64,000 nucleotides of DNA from Vibrio penaeicida. Its GTDB lineage: Bacteria > Pseudomonadota > Gammaproteobacteria > Enterobacterales > Vibrionaceae. A program made the translations under genes and the position numbers. Under the pieces are notes generated by a model. It searched no databases. It was given only the letters and a program-made list of their open reading frames with translations, and was not told the origin of the DNA. Where the stretch lies: assembly GCF_002933855.1 (NCBI RefSeq), contig NZ_BFAQ01000028.1, forward strand, positions 157,587 through 221,586, in the 5' to 3' direction. Shown here piece by piece: positions 53,801 to 63,137 of the stretch. How positions within the stretch are numbered: the first letter of the stretch is position 1; the number at the start of each line of letters is the position of its first letter.

Positions 53801-55030
53801 ATGGCCAAAGTATCACTGGATAAAGATAAGATAAAAATTCTCCTTCTCGAGGGGCTTCACCCTTCTTCAGTTGAAGTTTTTCAAGGGGCCGGTTACAGCA
53901 ACATCGAGTATGTAAAAGGTTCATTGGCGGAAGAAGATCTGTTAGAAGCCGTTAAAGACGTGCATTTCATCGGTATTCGTTCCCGTACTAACCTTTCTGA
54001 AAAAGTTTTCCAAGCGGCGGAAAAATTGGTCGCTGTTGGGTGTTTCTGTATCGGAACCAATCAGGTTGATCTTGGCGCTGCTGCAAAACGTGGTATTCCA
54101 GTGTTCAACGCTCCTTTTTCCAACACCCGAAGTGTGGCTGAGTTGGTATTGGGGCAAATCCTTCTGTTGCTTCGTGGTATCCCTGAAAAGAACGCACTGG
54201 CACACCGTGGAATTTGGAAGAAGAGTGCAGACAGCTCTTACGAGGCACGTGGTAAACGTTTAGGTATCATTGGTTACGGTCACATCGGTACTCAACTGGG
54301 TATTATTGCTGAAAACTTAGGCATGCGTGTCTACTTCTACGATATTGAGAATAAGCTTTCATTGGGTAACGCAACCCAAGTTCACACTATGAGTGAACTG
54401 CTAAACAAATGTGATGTGATTACGCTGCACGTTCCTGAAACGGACGGCACTAAGAATATGATGGGTGAAGCTGAATTCGCTCGCATGAAGCCAGGTTCTA
54501 TTTTCATCAACGCCGCTCGTGGTACTGTCGTTGATATACCAGCTCTCGCTTCAGCATTAGAAACCAAACATCTTTCTGGTGCAGCAATCGACGTATTCCC
54601 TGTTGAACCAAAAACCAACGCTGATCCGTTTGAGTCTCCATTGCTTAAGTTCGATAACTGTATTCTGACTCCTCACGTTGGTGGTTCCACCCAAGAAGCA
54701 CAAGAAAACATTGGTGTTGAAGTTGCTGGGAAACTAGCAAAATACTCAGATAACGGCTCAACTCTATCCAGTGTCAACTTCCCAGAAGTTTCACTGCCTG
54801 AGCACAGAGGAACATCTCGCCTACTTCACATTCATGAAAACCGCCCAGGTATTCTGACGCAAATTAACACCATCTTCGCTGAAGAAGGAATTAACATCGC
54901 AGGTCAGTACCTACAAACCAGTTCTGAAATGGGTTATGTGGTTATTGATGTTGAAGCGAATCGCTCTGAAGAAGCATTACTAAAGCTGAAAGAAATCGAA
55001 GGTACTATTCGAGCTCGTATTCTTCACTAA
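53801..55030 (+). CDS. serA: D-3-phosphoglycerate dehydrogenase
   Basis: SerA oxidises 3-phosphoglycerate, the first step of serine synthesis. The 409-residue product has the NAD-binding segment LGIIGYGHIGTQLG near residue 157, the catalytic HVGGSTQEAQENIG near 290 and a C-terminal ACT domain (about 337-409) that binds serine for feedback inhibition. The start has AAGGACG upstream. The usual rpiA-serA order is kept. A near-perfect PurR box lies upstream. Confidence 0.98.
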   Translation: MAKVSLDKDKIKILLLEGLHPSSVEVFQGAGYSNIEYVKGSLAEEDLLEAVKDVHFIGIRSRTNLSEKVFQAAEKLVAVGCFCIGTNQVDLGAAAKRGIPVFNAPFSNTRSVAELVLGQILLLLRGIPEKNALAHRGIWKKSADSSYEARGKRLGIIGYGHIGTQLGIIAENLGMRVYFYDIENKLSLGNATQVHTMSELLNKCDVITLHVPETDGTKNMMGEAEFARMKPGSIFINAARGTVVDIPALASALETKHLSGAAIDVFPVEPKTNADPFESPLLKFDNCILTPHVGGSTQEAQENIGVEVAGKLAKYSDNGSTLSSVNFPEVSLPEHRGTSRLLHIHENRPGILTQINTIFAEEGINIAGQYLQTSSEMGYVVIDVEANRSEEALLKLKEIEGTIRARILH

Positions 55031-55086
55031 TAAATGAAAGGCAGTATTGGCTTTCTTAGCTAAATTAGCACTTTCTTAGTTAAACT

Positions 55087-55120
55087 AAAAAGGGGGATAC
55101 CAATCGGTGTCCCCCTTTTT
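55087..55120. terminator. Bidirectional terminator after serA
   Basis: GGGGGATACC-AAT-CGGTGTCCCCC with A5 before and T5 after ends the convergent serA and SIMPL-protein transcripts. Confidence 0.88.
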
Positions 55121-55138
55121 AATTAAAACTTCAATCGC

Positions 55139-55834
55139 CTAATCTTTCAGCTTGTAAATCACATCCACCCTATCACGGATAACAATGCTGGAATCTTGAT
55201 AGGTATTGGATGCCTTTTCTGCACCAAGTGCCATGCTTCGCATTAGCATTGGACGGTTTGAATTATTGTCGTAACTGATTCTCCAAACGCCATCCACTTC
55301 ACGCTCAAAACCTTTCGCGAGAAATTTCGCTTTCTGAGTCGCATCTTTGATTGCCGCTAAACGCGCTTGTTCTTGATACTTGGATTCGTCTTTTACTTTT
55401 AATTGAATATCGTCAATGCGATTAATCCCATCACCTAAGGCACCATCCAAATAACTGTTTAAGTTACCTAAAGCTTCAACGGTCACCGTAACACTGCGGG
55501 AAGCTTGATATCCAACCAGTTCGACTTTGCCACTTTTAGGGTAGTGATACTGCGGCGCTAAATACAAATTAGTGCTGGCAATGTTATCTCGCTTAACTCC
55601 GGCAACAGTAAGGCGCTCAACAAAGGAGCTCACAGCTTTATCTACCGCTTGCTTCGCTTGCTCTGCTGTCAACATGGTTTCTACCACTTGAACAGTAAAC
55701 TCTGCCATATCTGGTACAGCTGTAACTTCGCCGTGCCCCGACGTAGAAATATGCGGAAATGAAAGCTCTTCTGCTTTAACAGGAGCCATCATTACTCCCA
55801 TGAGCAACACACCGATCATCGATAATTTTTTCAT
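55139..55834 (-). CDS. yggE: Periplasmic SIMPL-domain (DUF541, YggE-like) protein
   Basis: The 231-residue product has a signal peptide (MKKLSMIGVLLMGVMMAPVKA) and one SIMPL domain (about 27-225), with ISTSGHGEVTAVPDMAEF at its start and the conserved YQASRSVTVTVE near residue 125. E. coli YggE of this family is linked to oxidative stress defence; SIMPL proteins have no agreed biochemical role. It lies next to argP, as in E. coli. It is monocistronic. Confidence 0.88.
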   Translation of the reverse strand: MKKLSMIGVLLMGVMMAPVKAEELSFPHISTSGHGEVTAVPDMAEFTVQVVETMLTAEQAKQAVDKAVSSFVERLTVAGVKRDNIASTNLYLAPQYHYPKSGKVELVGYQASRSVTVTVEALGNLNSYLDGALGDGINRIDDIQLKVKDESKYQEQARLAAIKDATQKAKFLAKGFEREVDGVWRISYDNNSNRPMLMRSMALGAEKASNTYQDSSIVIRDRVDVIYKLKD

Positions 55835-55916
55835 GCCGTTCTCCTAAGGGTTCGTCGCTATAATAGACGCTAACATCAGAGATTGATTCCATTCATATTC
55901 ATATTTGACACAAAGT

Positions 55917-56813
55917 TTACTGAGGGAGATGCTGCCTCGCGTATTGAATAATTGACTGGGATACTTCTTTTAGTACCCCACTCTCTAACTGCCAATGATG
56001 CCAGTACATGCGATGAGAGAGGAAAAAACTCGGTGTGATGTCTATCAACACCCCTTGTTTGAGTTCAGATTCTATTTGCTGCCTGGGGATCAAACAATAA
56101 GCCACACCACTGATAGCCAATTTAACAAATGCCTCTGAGCTTCGAACTGTATGCTTCAATACGCTTCCAATTGGTAAGTTGAAATGTTGATGAACAAATC
56201 TTTCATGCATATCATCATGCTGATCAAAAGCCACTGCTGGCGCTCGTTTTAACGCTTCTCTATTCACACCTTCGGGAAAATACATCTGACAAAAGTCTGG
56301 GCTTGCCACACACAAATAATCCACTCTTCCTAGGTAGTCGGCGTCACATCCTGACATCGGCTGAGAATCAAGGCTTATTGCTCCAACCACTTCACCACTT
56401 CGAAGCTTATCAATGGTTCTTCCTTCATCATCTACCACTAAATTCAGCTCAATTCGCTTTTGTTTCAGCAGCGGCGATAAGCTGGGTAAAAGCCAAGTTG
56501 CAAGGCTATCGGCATTGGTCGCCAAGGCGACAGACAATGGGCGCTCACTGTTTTCAGCGCTAAGCTCGGGTAAAAGCTCTTCTTCCAGTAAGCAAACTCG
56601 GCGGTACAACCCCAGTAATTTCTTACCAGCTTGAGTCGCTCTAGGTGGCTGCTCCCGAACTAATACGGGCTGCGCCAACCATTTTTCTAACTGTTTAATC
56701 CTTTGAGATACGGCCGATTGGGAGATACATAACTGCTCCGCGGCTCGTTCAAAACCTCTTTGATTAAGCACGCTGTCTAGCGCTTCAATCCATCGATAAT
56801 CTAACCCTCGCAT
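55917..56813 (-). CDS. argP: LysR-family regulator ArgP (IciA)
   Basis: ArgP activates the exporter gene argO with arginine and represses or recruits polymerase at lysine-related genes. The 298-residue product has an N-terminal winged helix (GFERAAEQLCISQSAVSQRI near residues 21-40) and a periplasmic-binding-like effector domain. The ATG at 56813 yields the family start MRGLDYRWIEAL; an eight-codon upstream extension is not needed. It diverges from argO across 137 bases that are AT-rich and contain repeated TTTAA/TTAT segments suited to LysR-type binding. Confidence 0.95.
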   Translation of the reverse strand: MRGLDYRWIEALDSVLNQRGFERAAEQLCISQSAVSQRIKQLEKWLAQPVLVREQPPRATQAGKKLLGLYRRVCLLEEELLPELSAENSERPLSVALATNADSLATWLLPSLSPLLKQKRIELNLVVDDEGRTIDKLRSGEVVGAISLDSQPMSGCDADYLGRVDYLCVASPDFCQMYFPEGVNREALKRAPAVAFDQHDDMHERFVHQHFNLPIGSVLKHTVRSSEAFVKLAISGVAYCLIPRQQIESELKQGVLIDITPSFFLSHRMYWHHWQLESGVLKEVSQSIIQYARQHLPQ

Positions 56814-56950
56814 ATTTCCCTCTACTCTCGCACCCAAGATATAAGTTTAACTTATCATTCATTAAAATTATTAGTTTAATTTATTTTCTTATTCCCCTTA
56901 TCCTTGCGGCTCATTTCTTGATATTTCTATTTTTAAGTAAGGGTAACGTT

Positions 56951-57580
56951 GTGAACTTCTGGGTGTTATTGCAAGGTTTTGGGTTAGGCGCAACTATGAT
57001 CATTCCGATTGGAGCGCAGAACGCGTATGTGCTAAACCAGGGCATTAAGCGCAATCACCATCTGACGACCGCGACGATCTGTAGCTTATTGGACGTTTTC
57101 TTCATCTCTCTAGGTATTTTTGGTGGTGGAGCAATTTTGTCTCAAAATGAATTGCTGCTCACTTCTGTCACTCTGGGTGGCATCGCTTTTTTGACCATCT
57201 ATGGGCTTATGTCTCTAAGGAGTGCTTTTGCTCCAGCAGAACAAAGAGAATCTAGCGCCCAAATCACAGCAAGAGGAAAGCGTGCAGTCGTTTTAGGGGC
57301 GCTCGCAGTTACCGTTCTTAACCCTCATCTGTATTTAGATACGGTCGTCATTTTGGGCTCTATCGGAGGACAATACGAAGGACAAGATCGTATTGCTTTT
57401 GCTATAGGTACAGTACTGGCGTCATTTGCTTGGTTTTACAGCTTATCCCTTGGCGCAGCAAAGTTGGGACCTACACTCTCTAAACCTAAAGTAAAGAAAG
57501 GGATTGATATTGGTGTGGCCGCAATGATGTTCACTATCGCAATAATTCTCGCGAATGGGTTATGGCAGCAATACATGTAG
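56951..57580 (+). CDS. argO: Arginine exporter ArgO (LysE family)
   Basis: ArgO exports arginine and canavanine. The 209-residue product has about five or six membrane helices and the LysE signature GLGATMIIPIGAQNAYVLNQG near residues 7-28. The GTG at 56951 with AAGGG upstream gives a start equivalent to E. coli ArgO (211 residues); an in-frame ATG 11 codons earlier would add an odd extension. Divergence from argP predicts control by ArgP. Confidence 0.93.
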   Translation: MNFWVLLQGFGLGATMIIPIGAQNAYVLNQGIKRNHHLTTATICSLLDVFFISLGIFGGGAILSQNELLLTSVTLGGIAFLTIYGLMSLRSAFAPAEQRESSAQITARGKRAVVLGALAVTVLNPHLYLDTVVILGSIGGQYEGQDRIAFAIGTVLASFAWFYSLSLGAAKLGPTLSKPKVKKGIDIGVAAMMFTIAIILANGLWQQYM

Positions 57581-57607
57581 ATGCTTGTTCAAACATAAGG
57601 ATATGAC

Positions 57608-58096
57608 ATGGATGTAATTCAACAGATTTACCAACGGAACATCGATCTTTTAAACGAACTGAACATCCCATTCAATGAATGGCAACATCGCCCAATTTTG
57701 GATTTTGCGACAGATGAAGTGGTTGCCAAGGAATTGGGCTGGACAGGTACGTTGTCTAAAAGCTTATTTTTGAAAGTTAAGGGTGGTGGTTACGCACTTT
57801 ACTTAACCGATAAAGATAGCCGCCTCAATGCTAAAGGAATTAAAGAGCTTTTAGGAAAGCGTGTATCTATCTGTAATAATAAAGAAATGACAGCGGAAAC
57901 AGGTTGTTTAGCTGGGGCTGTTTGCCCGTTCACATTACCTCATTCAGTCCCCATCGTTTTGGATATTGCACTTCTGAAGCATGATGAGCTGCTTTATACA
58001 CCAGGGGATCCTGCTGTAACGATTGGAATTAAGGTTGTCTATTTAGAAAAGCTGCTGGAGTCTCTAGAGAATCCGATTCATACGTTATCTGAATAG
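57608..58096 (+). CDS. YbaK/ProX-domain aminoacyl-tRNA deacylase-like protein
   Basis: The 162-residue product has the editing-domain pattern: FNEWQHRPILDFATDEVVAK near residue 22, the conserved Lys in LSKSLFLKVKGGGYALYL near 55 and GAVCPFTLP near 110. It resembles freestanding trans-editing enzymes related to the ProRS INS domain (ProXp group); the misacylated tRNA it clears cannot be decided here. It follows argO by 27 bases and is probably co-transcribed with it. It is more divergent than the paralogue near ygfZ. Confidence 0.85.
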   Translation: MDVIQQIYQRNIDLLNELNIPFNEWQHRPILDFATDEVVAKELGWTGTLSKSLFLKVKGGGYALYLTDKDSRLNAKGIKELLGKRVSICNNKEMTAETGCLAGAVCPFTLPHSVPIVLDIALLKHDELLYTPGDPAVTIGIKVVYLEKLLESLENPIHTLSE

Positions 58097-58136
58097 CTGA
58101 CACTCAAGATAAATCACAAAACAAGATTCAAAAACA

Positions 58137-58162
58137 AAGGCGCTTAACTGAGTAAGCGCCTT
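58137..58162. terminator. Bidirectional terminator between the YbaK-like gene and mscS
   Basis: AAGGCGCTTA-ACTGAG-TAAGCGCCTT, a 10-bp stem, with TTTGTTTTTG on the minus strand. Confidence 0.8.
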
Positions 58163-58202
58163 ATTTCAATGAAAGAGTCTTAATCCACAAAGCAAGTCAA
58201 AA

Positions 58203-59069
58203 TTAATCAACTTTATTCAAGTGCACATCCATTTGAGGGAATGGAATTTCGATACCCGCTTCATCAAGCGCTTCTTTAATTGCTTGAAGAGAGTCGAAGT
58301 AAACATTCCAATAGTCAGCGGTTTTCACCCAAGGACGAACAACAAAGTTCACTGAAGAATCAGCAAGTGCAACCACACCAATCGTCACGCCTGGATCTTT
58401 CAAAATGCGCTCATCTTTTGCCAATGTCTCTGCGATGATTTCTTGAGTTTTCTTAAGATCAGCGTTGTAAGAAACACCAATAACATGGTCAATACGTCGT
58501 GTTTGGTGGCGAGAGTAGTTTGTAATTGGACCGCCAATAACACCACCGTTAGGCACTACAACCATCTTGTTGTCTGGTGTAGTAAGAACGGTTTGGAAAA
58601 TCTGGATAGACTCAACAGAACCGGATACGCCACCAATTTCAACGTAATCGCCCGACTTGAATGGACGGAACGCGACGATAAGGACACCTGCTGCGAAGTT
58701 AGACAGAGAACCTTGCAGTGCCAAACCAACCGCTAAGCCAGCCGCACCAATAACCGCAACCACTGAAGCAGTTTGAACGCCCAAACGACCTAATGCTGCA
58801 ATAAGAACAATAACGAACAGCAAGTAACGAACCAGCGCATGGATAAACTCCACCACCGCTTTATCCATGTTCTTCTTCTTCATCACTTTCGCTACGCTGT
58901 TAGCGATAGCTTTAACAATGATGTTACCGATAAACAGTATCAGTACTGCTGAAATGATGTTTACACCATACTGAATGATCAGATCTGAGTTGTTTGTCAG
59001 CCAAGATTCCATTTTACTGACTCCTCCTGCTAAGTTTAGGTTATCAACCACTGATGGTTCGCTTGCCAT
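58203..59069 (-). CDS. mscS: Small-conductance mechanosensitive channel MscS
   Basis: MscS opens under membrane tension on hypo-osmotic shock. The 288-residue product has three membrane helices (about 30-55, 72-95, 100-125), the pore-lining TM3 with its Gly/Ala packing (GAAGLAVGLALQGSLSNFAAG) and the cytoplasmic cage. Length equals E. coli MscS (286). The start at 59069 has AGAGG upstream; an internal ATG at residue 20 (MESWLTNN) is possible. It shares the region with fbaA as in E. coli. Confidence 0.96.
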   Translation of the reverse strand: MASEPSVVDNLNLAGGVSKMESWLTNNSDLIIQYGVNIISAVLILFIGNIIVKAIANSVAKVMKKKNMDKAVVEFIHALVRYLLFVIVLIAALGRLGVQTASVVAVIGAAGLAVGLALQGSLSNFAAGVLIVAFRPFKSGDYVEIGGVSGSVESIQIFQTVLTTPDNKMVVVPNGGVIGGPITNYSRHQTRRIDHVIGVSYNADLKKTQEIIAETLAKDERILKDPGVTIGVVALADSSVNFVVRPWVKTADYWNVYFDSLQAIKEALDEAGIEIPFPQMDVHLNKVD

Positions 59070-59320
59070 TCCTTTTTACCTCTAGGTTTCTTATTTGAAT
59101 ATATGTACCTTATCCAAGTTAGTGACTTCACTAATTTAGGGCGGTGCATCTCTGCGACAGAATTTCGACAAAATATCTTACAATTGAACTCAATGAAAGT
59201 CATCGACACATTAATATTGAGACTACAACTTAAAAACTTGGGCTTTTAGCGAAAGGATTATGCAATCAACAGAGTAATACTCATCCAACTCTAGCGGTGT
59301 TTGAAAAGATAGCAAGCATA

Positions 59321-59346
59321 AAAAAGCCCGCTCAATGAGCGGGCTT
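59321..59346 (-). terminator. Intrinsic terminator of fbaA
   Basis: AAAAGCCCGCTC-AAT-GAGCGGGCTTTT with A/T runs on both sides, 20 bases after the fbaA stop. The remaining 250 bases up to mscS show no gene or other structure. Confidence 0.9.
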
Positions 59347-59366
59347 TTCAGTTTAATTCGAAAGAA

Positions 59367-60443
59367 TTAAAGAACGTCTACTGCATTCAGGTCAGCGAAT
59401 GCTTGCTCAAGGCGAACAACCATTGAAGACTGTGCAGCACGTAGCCATACGCGTGGATCGTAGTACTTCTTGTTAGGCGCATCATCACCAGTAGGGTTAC
59501 CAATTTGACCCTGTAGGTAATCGTGCTTGTCCGCTTCGTATGCACGGATACCATCCCAAGTTGCCCACTGAGTATCAGTATCGATGTTCATTTTGATAAC
59601 ACCGTAACCGATAGACTCTTGAATTTCTTCTTGAGAAGAACCAGAACCACCGTGGAATACGAAGTTTAGAGCGTTAGGTGCAATACCAAACTTCTCTGCA
59701 CAGTATGCTTGAGAATCACGCAGGATTGTTGGAGTCAATACAACGTTACCAGGCTTGTATACACCGTGTACGTTTCCGAAAGAAGCAGCAATTGTGAAAC
59801 GAGGGCTGATAGCATTCAACTTCTCGTAAGCGTAAGCTACGTCTTCTGGAGAAGTGTATAGCTCAGACGCGTCCATATCAGAGTTGTCTACGCCGTCTTC
59901 TTCACCGCCAGTACAACCTAGTTCGATTTCAAGAGTCATGTCCATTTTAGCCATGCGCTCTAGGTACTTAGCAGAAATTTCGATGTTTTCTTCTAGAGAC
60001 TCTTCAGAAAGGTCAATCATGTGTGAAGAGAATAGAGGCTTACCAGTTTGAGCAAAGAACTCTTCACCAGCATCTAGCAGACCGTCGATCCAAGGAAGTA
60101 GTTTCTTAGCCGCGTGGTCAGTGTGTAGGATTACTGGTACACCGTAAGCTTCAGCTACAGCGTGTACGTATTTTGCACCAGCAACAGCACCAAGAATTTG
60201 TAGACCTTGGCCTTCAAGTTTTAGACCTTTACCTGCGAAGAAAGCAGCACCACCGTTGGAGAACTGAACGATAACTGGCGCTTTAACTTTTGCAGCTGCT
60301 TCTAGTACTGCGTTTACAGAGTCAGTACCAATACAGTTAACCGCTGGAAGTGCGAAGTTGTTTTCTTTAGCAACTTCAAATACTTTCTGAACGTCATCAC
60401 CAGTGATAACACCTGGCTTTACGAAGTCGAAGATCTTAGACAT
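59367..60443 (-). CDS. fbaA: Fructose-bisphosphate aldolase, class II
   Basis: FbaA splits fructose 1,6-bisphosphate into two triose phosphates with a zinc ion. The 358-residue product has the zinc ligand region VILHTDHAAK near residue 107, LEIELGCTGGEEDGVDNS near 174 and NVHGVYKPGNV and FHGGSGSS motifs near 225-270. Length equals E. coli FbaA (359). It is third in tktA-epd-pgk-fbaA but has its own promoter with an embedded LacI-family operator, 47 bases after the pgk-fbaA hairpin. Confidence 0.98.
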   Translation of the reverse strand: MSKIFDFVKPGVITGDDVQKVFEVAKENNFALPAVNCIGTDSVNAVLEAAAKVKAPVIVQFSNGGAAFFAGKGLKLEGQGLQILGAVAGAKYVHAVAEAYGVPVILHTDHAAKKLLPWIDGLLDAGEEFFAQTGKPLFSSHMIDLSEESLEENIEISAKYLERMAKMDMTLEIELGCTGGEEDGVDNSDMDASELYTSPEDVAYAYEKLNAISPRFTIAASFGNVHGVYKPGNVVLTPTILRDSQAYCAEKFGIAPNALNFVFHGGSGSSQEEIQESIGYGVIKMNIDTDTQWATWDGIRAYEADKHDYLQGQIGNPTGDDAPNKKYYDPRVWLRAAQSSMVVRLEQAFADLNAVDVL

Positions 60444-60489
60444 GGATGTAATCCTATTTATCTGTCGTTTTAAAATAAAACTGATTAAG

Positions 60490-60518
60490 TTTAAATTCTT
60501 GCAAACGTTTGCTCACAA
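60490..60518 (-). promoter_or_regulatory. fbaA promoter with LacI-family type operator in the spacer
   Basis: On the minus strand TTGTGA (60513-60518) and TTTAAA (60490-60495) are 17 bases apart, 46 bases before fbaA. The spacer holds the perfect palindrome GCAAACGTTTGC (60501-60512), the core of PurR and related LacI-family operators. Binding there would block transcription. Confidence 0.6.
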
Positions 60519-60562
60519 CGCGGGGTATTCTAACAGAGAACCATTTGGCGTGCAGCAAACAA

Positions 60563-60587
60563 GAAAGCGGGATTCACTCCCGCTTTC
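60563..60587 (-). terminator. Terminator-like hairpin between pgk and fbaA
   Basis: GAAAGCGGG-ATTCACT-CCCGCTTTC, a 9-bp stem, followed on the minus strand by TTGTTT; it lies 8 bases after the pgk stop. Confidence 0.7.
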
Positions 60588-60595
60588 AGTTATTC

Positions 60596-61756
60596 TTACT
60601 TAGCACGCTCTTCAAGCATGGCTACTGCTGGCAGAACTTTACCTTCAACGAATTCAAGGAATGCGCCGCCACCTGTAGAGATGTAAGAAACATCAGCCTT
60701 GATACCGAACTTGTCGATTGCTGCTAGTGTATCGCCGCCACCTGCTACAGAGAAACCTGCAGATTCCGCGATTGCTTTAGAAATGCCCGCTGTGCCCGCT
60801 TCGAAGTTCTTGAATTCGAATACGCCTACAGGGCCGTTCCAAAGGATGGTTTTTGCGTTGCCGATGATTTCAGCAAGAGCAGCTGTTGAATCTGGACCTA
60901 GGTCGAAGATCATGTCGTCGTCTGCAACTTCAGAAACGTGTTTGATTTCAGCTTCTGCGTTCTCGTCAAATGCTTTAGCACATGCAACGTCAGTCGCTAC
61001 TGGGATAGCACACTCTTTCATTAACGTCTTAGCAGTGTCAACTAGATCCGCTTCGTATAGAGACTTACCTACGTTGTGACCTTCAGCAGCGATGAACGTG
61101 TTTGCGATACCACCACCAACAACAAGTTGGTCTGCAACTTTAGATAGAGACTCAAGAACAGTCAGCTTAGTAGAAACCTTAGAACCACCTACGATAGCTA
61201 CTAGTGGACGCTCTGGGTTATCCATAGCTTTACCTAGTGCTTCTAGCTCAGCAGCAAGAAGAGGACCAGCACATGCAACAGGAGCGTGAGTACCAACACC
61301 GTGAGTTGATGCTTGTGCACGGTGAGCCGTACCGAATGCGTCCATCACGAAGATGTCACATAGAGATGCGTATTGCTTAGAAAGCGCTTCTTCGTTCTTT
61401 TTCTCGCCTTTGTTGAAGCGAACGTTTTCAAGAACAACAAGTTCACCAGCGTTCAGCTCAAGACCATCTAGGTAGTCTTTAGCTAGTTTAACGTCGCAGT
61501 CTAGTGCGTCGTTTAAGTAGTTAACTACAGGAGCTAGAGAGAACTCTTCGTTGTATTCGCCTTCAGTAGGACGACCTAGGTGAGAAGTAACCATTACTTT
61601 TGCACCAGCTTCTAAACAAAGCTTGATAGTTGGTAGAGATGCTAGAATACGAGCATCTGAAGTTACTTTACCGTCTTTTACTGGTACGTTTAGGTCAGCA
61701 CGGATAAATACGCGTTTACCTGCTAGTTCCAGGTCAGTCATCTTGATTACAGACAT
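60596..61756 (-). CDS. pgk: Phosphoglycerate kinase
   Basis: Pgk makes ATP from 1,3-bisphosphoglycerate. The 386-residue product has the N-terminal RVFIRADLNVP signature near residue 14, the nucleotide-site VAIVGGSKVSTKL near 190 and GGGDTLAAIDKFG near 350. Length equals E. coli Pgk (387). The ATG at 61756 has GAGAGGA upstream; a 31-codon upstream frame lacks support. It follows epd by 139 bases. Confidence 0.98.
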   Translation of the reverse strand: MSVIKMTDLELAGKRVFIRADLNVPVKDGKVTSDARILASLPTIKLCLEAGAKVMVTSHLGRPTEGEYNEEFSLAPVVNYLNDALDCDVKLAKDYLDGLELNAGELVVLENVRFNKGEKKNEEALSKQYASLCDIFVMDAFGTAHRAQASTHGVGTHAPVACAGPLLAAELEALGKAMDNPERPLVAIVGGSKVSTKLTVLESLSKVADQLVVGGGIANTFIAAEGHNVGKSLYEADLVDTAKTLMKECAIPVATDVACAKAFDENAEAEIKHVSEVADDDMIFDLGPDSTAALAEIIGNAKTILWNGPVGVFEFKNFEAGTAGISKAIAESAGFSVAGGGDTLAAIDKFGIKADVSYISTGGGAFLEFVEGKVLPAVAMLEERAK

Positions 61757-61895
61757 GGTTTGTCCTCTCAATGTTTCAATTTTAAAGTTTGGTAGCCCAG
61801 CATCATGCTCAGCCAATAAATTCTTTCTCTGGTGCTTACTTTGGGGCAAAACACATTTATTTCAAGCCCCAAAATTAAAACTTTTACCGCTTGAT

Positions 61896-62921
61896 TTAAC
61901 CCAATTCGTGCATGGTAATCGCGGTATCCAGCATCCGGTTAGCGAAGCCCCATTCGTTATCACACCACACCAGCATCTTAACAAGATGTCCGTTGCTCAC
62001 TCGTGTTTGTGAACCGTCCACTATGGCACTGTGGGAGTCGTGATTGAAGTCGATGGAAACTAACGGCGCCTCAGTATAGTCAACAATGTTGTCTAATGTA
62101 CACCGAGAAGCGTTAATAATGGTTTGATTTACGTCATTAACTTTCACATTTGTATTTATTGTTACACTCAAATCCATTGCAGTGACGTTTACGGTAGGTA
62201 CTCGAACCGAAATTGCTTCAAATTTGTTAGAAAATTTCGGGAATATACGTTCAATACCCAAATGCAGTTTTGTATCGACTGGAATGATAGATTGACTGGC
62301 TGCTCGAGTACGTCGCAAGTCTGGATGATAAGCATCAATCACTTGCTGATCGTTCATAGATGAATGGATGGTCGTGATGGTTCCCGAATCGATACCAAAG
62401 GCATCATCAAGTACCTTTATGATGGGTACGATGCAGTTTGTCGTACAGGAGCCGTTGGATACGACTTTGTGTTCTGCTTTGATGGATTCATGATTCACAC
62501 CATAAATAATGGTATTGTCTAAATCACCTGCACCCGGATGCGAAAACAGGACTTTCTTGGCACCTGCCGCAATGTGTTTTTGCCCATCAGCTTGAGAGCC
62601 ATACACACCTGTACAATCCAGTACGATGTCAACCTCTAAATCTCGCCAAGGAAGTAACTCAATATCTTCTAGATGCAGAATACGAACAGAATCACGCTCA
62701 CCGCTCTCGTGATGAATGAAAAGATGCTCTTGGTCGTGAGATATCTTTTTAAAAAATCGACCATGCGAGGTGTCATATTGGAGAAGATGCGCCATTGCTT
62801 CTGGCTGCGCGAGCTCATTGACGGCAACCACTTTGATCTGTTGGTTTTTACTGCTTTCATAAACCGCGCGCAACACGTTGCGCCCTATTCGACCAAATCC
62901 GTTGATCGCGACTTTTAGCAT
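61896..62921 (-). CDS. epd: D-erythrose-4-phosphate dehydrogenase
   Basis: Epd oxidises erythrose 4-phosphate to 4-phosphoerythronate for pyridoxal phosphate synthesis, so with pdxJ this window holds two steps of that pathway. The 341-residue product is of the GAPDH family: NAD-binding VAINGFGRIGRNVLRAVYES at the N-terminus and the catalytic Cys in SNGSCTTNCIVP near residue 155. The neighbourhood epd-pgk-fbaA separates it from the main GapA. The ATG at 62921 is preferred over a GTG five codons upstream. Confidence 0.96.
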   Translation of the reverse strand: MLKVAINGFGRIGRNVLRAVYESSKNQQIKVVAVNELAQPEAMAHLLQYDTSHGRFFKKISHDQEHLFIHHESGERDSVRILHLEDIELLPWRDLEVDIVLDCTGVYGSQADGQKHIAAGAKKVLFSHPGAGDLDNTIIYGVNHESIKAEHKVVSNGSCTTNCIVPIIKVLDDAFGIDSGTITTIHSSMNDQQVIDAYHPDLRRTRAASQSIIPVDTKLHLGIERIFPKFSNKFEAISVRVPTVNVTAMDLSVTINTNVKVNDVNQTIINASRCTLDNIVDYTEAPLVSIDFNHDSHSAIVDGSQTRVSNGHLVKMLVWCDNEWGFANRMLDTAITMHELG

Positions 62922-63137
62922 CTCTGCTGCCCTCACATAAATTGCGTGGTACAGATAGTAACTGATATTACTGAAAGTTCACAGGTAGCCTTAGTGTTAT
63001 CAAGCTCTTTCTTTCCATAAAAATGACTTGCAGAAAGAATGCTAAGCCCTCCAATGAAAGCAATGGCTGCTCGTAACCTTTGATGTAACAAAGCGATTCT
63101 TAAAGTTGAAGTCACTCGCATTCAACTATGCCACTAG
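62922..63137. other. Intergenic region between epd and the CxxC gene
   Basis: About 216 bases that should contain the epd promoter. A 62-codon frame on the minus strand fills part of it but has no family resemblance or clear ribosome site. Nothing else stands out. Confidence 0.4.

Noticed and set aside
61841..61872. TTGGGGC...GCCCCAA inverted repeat between epd and pgk as a terminator
   Set aside because: The loop is 18 bases and the T tract is weak; it is more likely a chance pairing.
62933..63121. 62-codon minus-strand frame upstream of epd
   Set aside because: No family resemblance, it ends in the epd leader and has no clear ribosome site; it is more likely untranslated leader.
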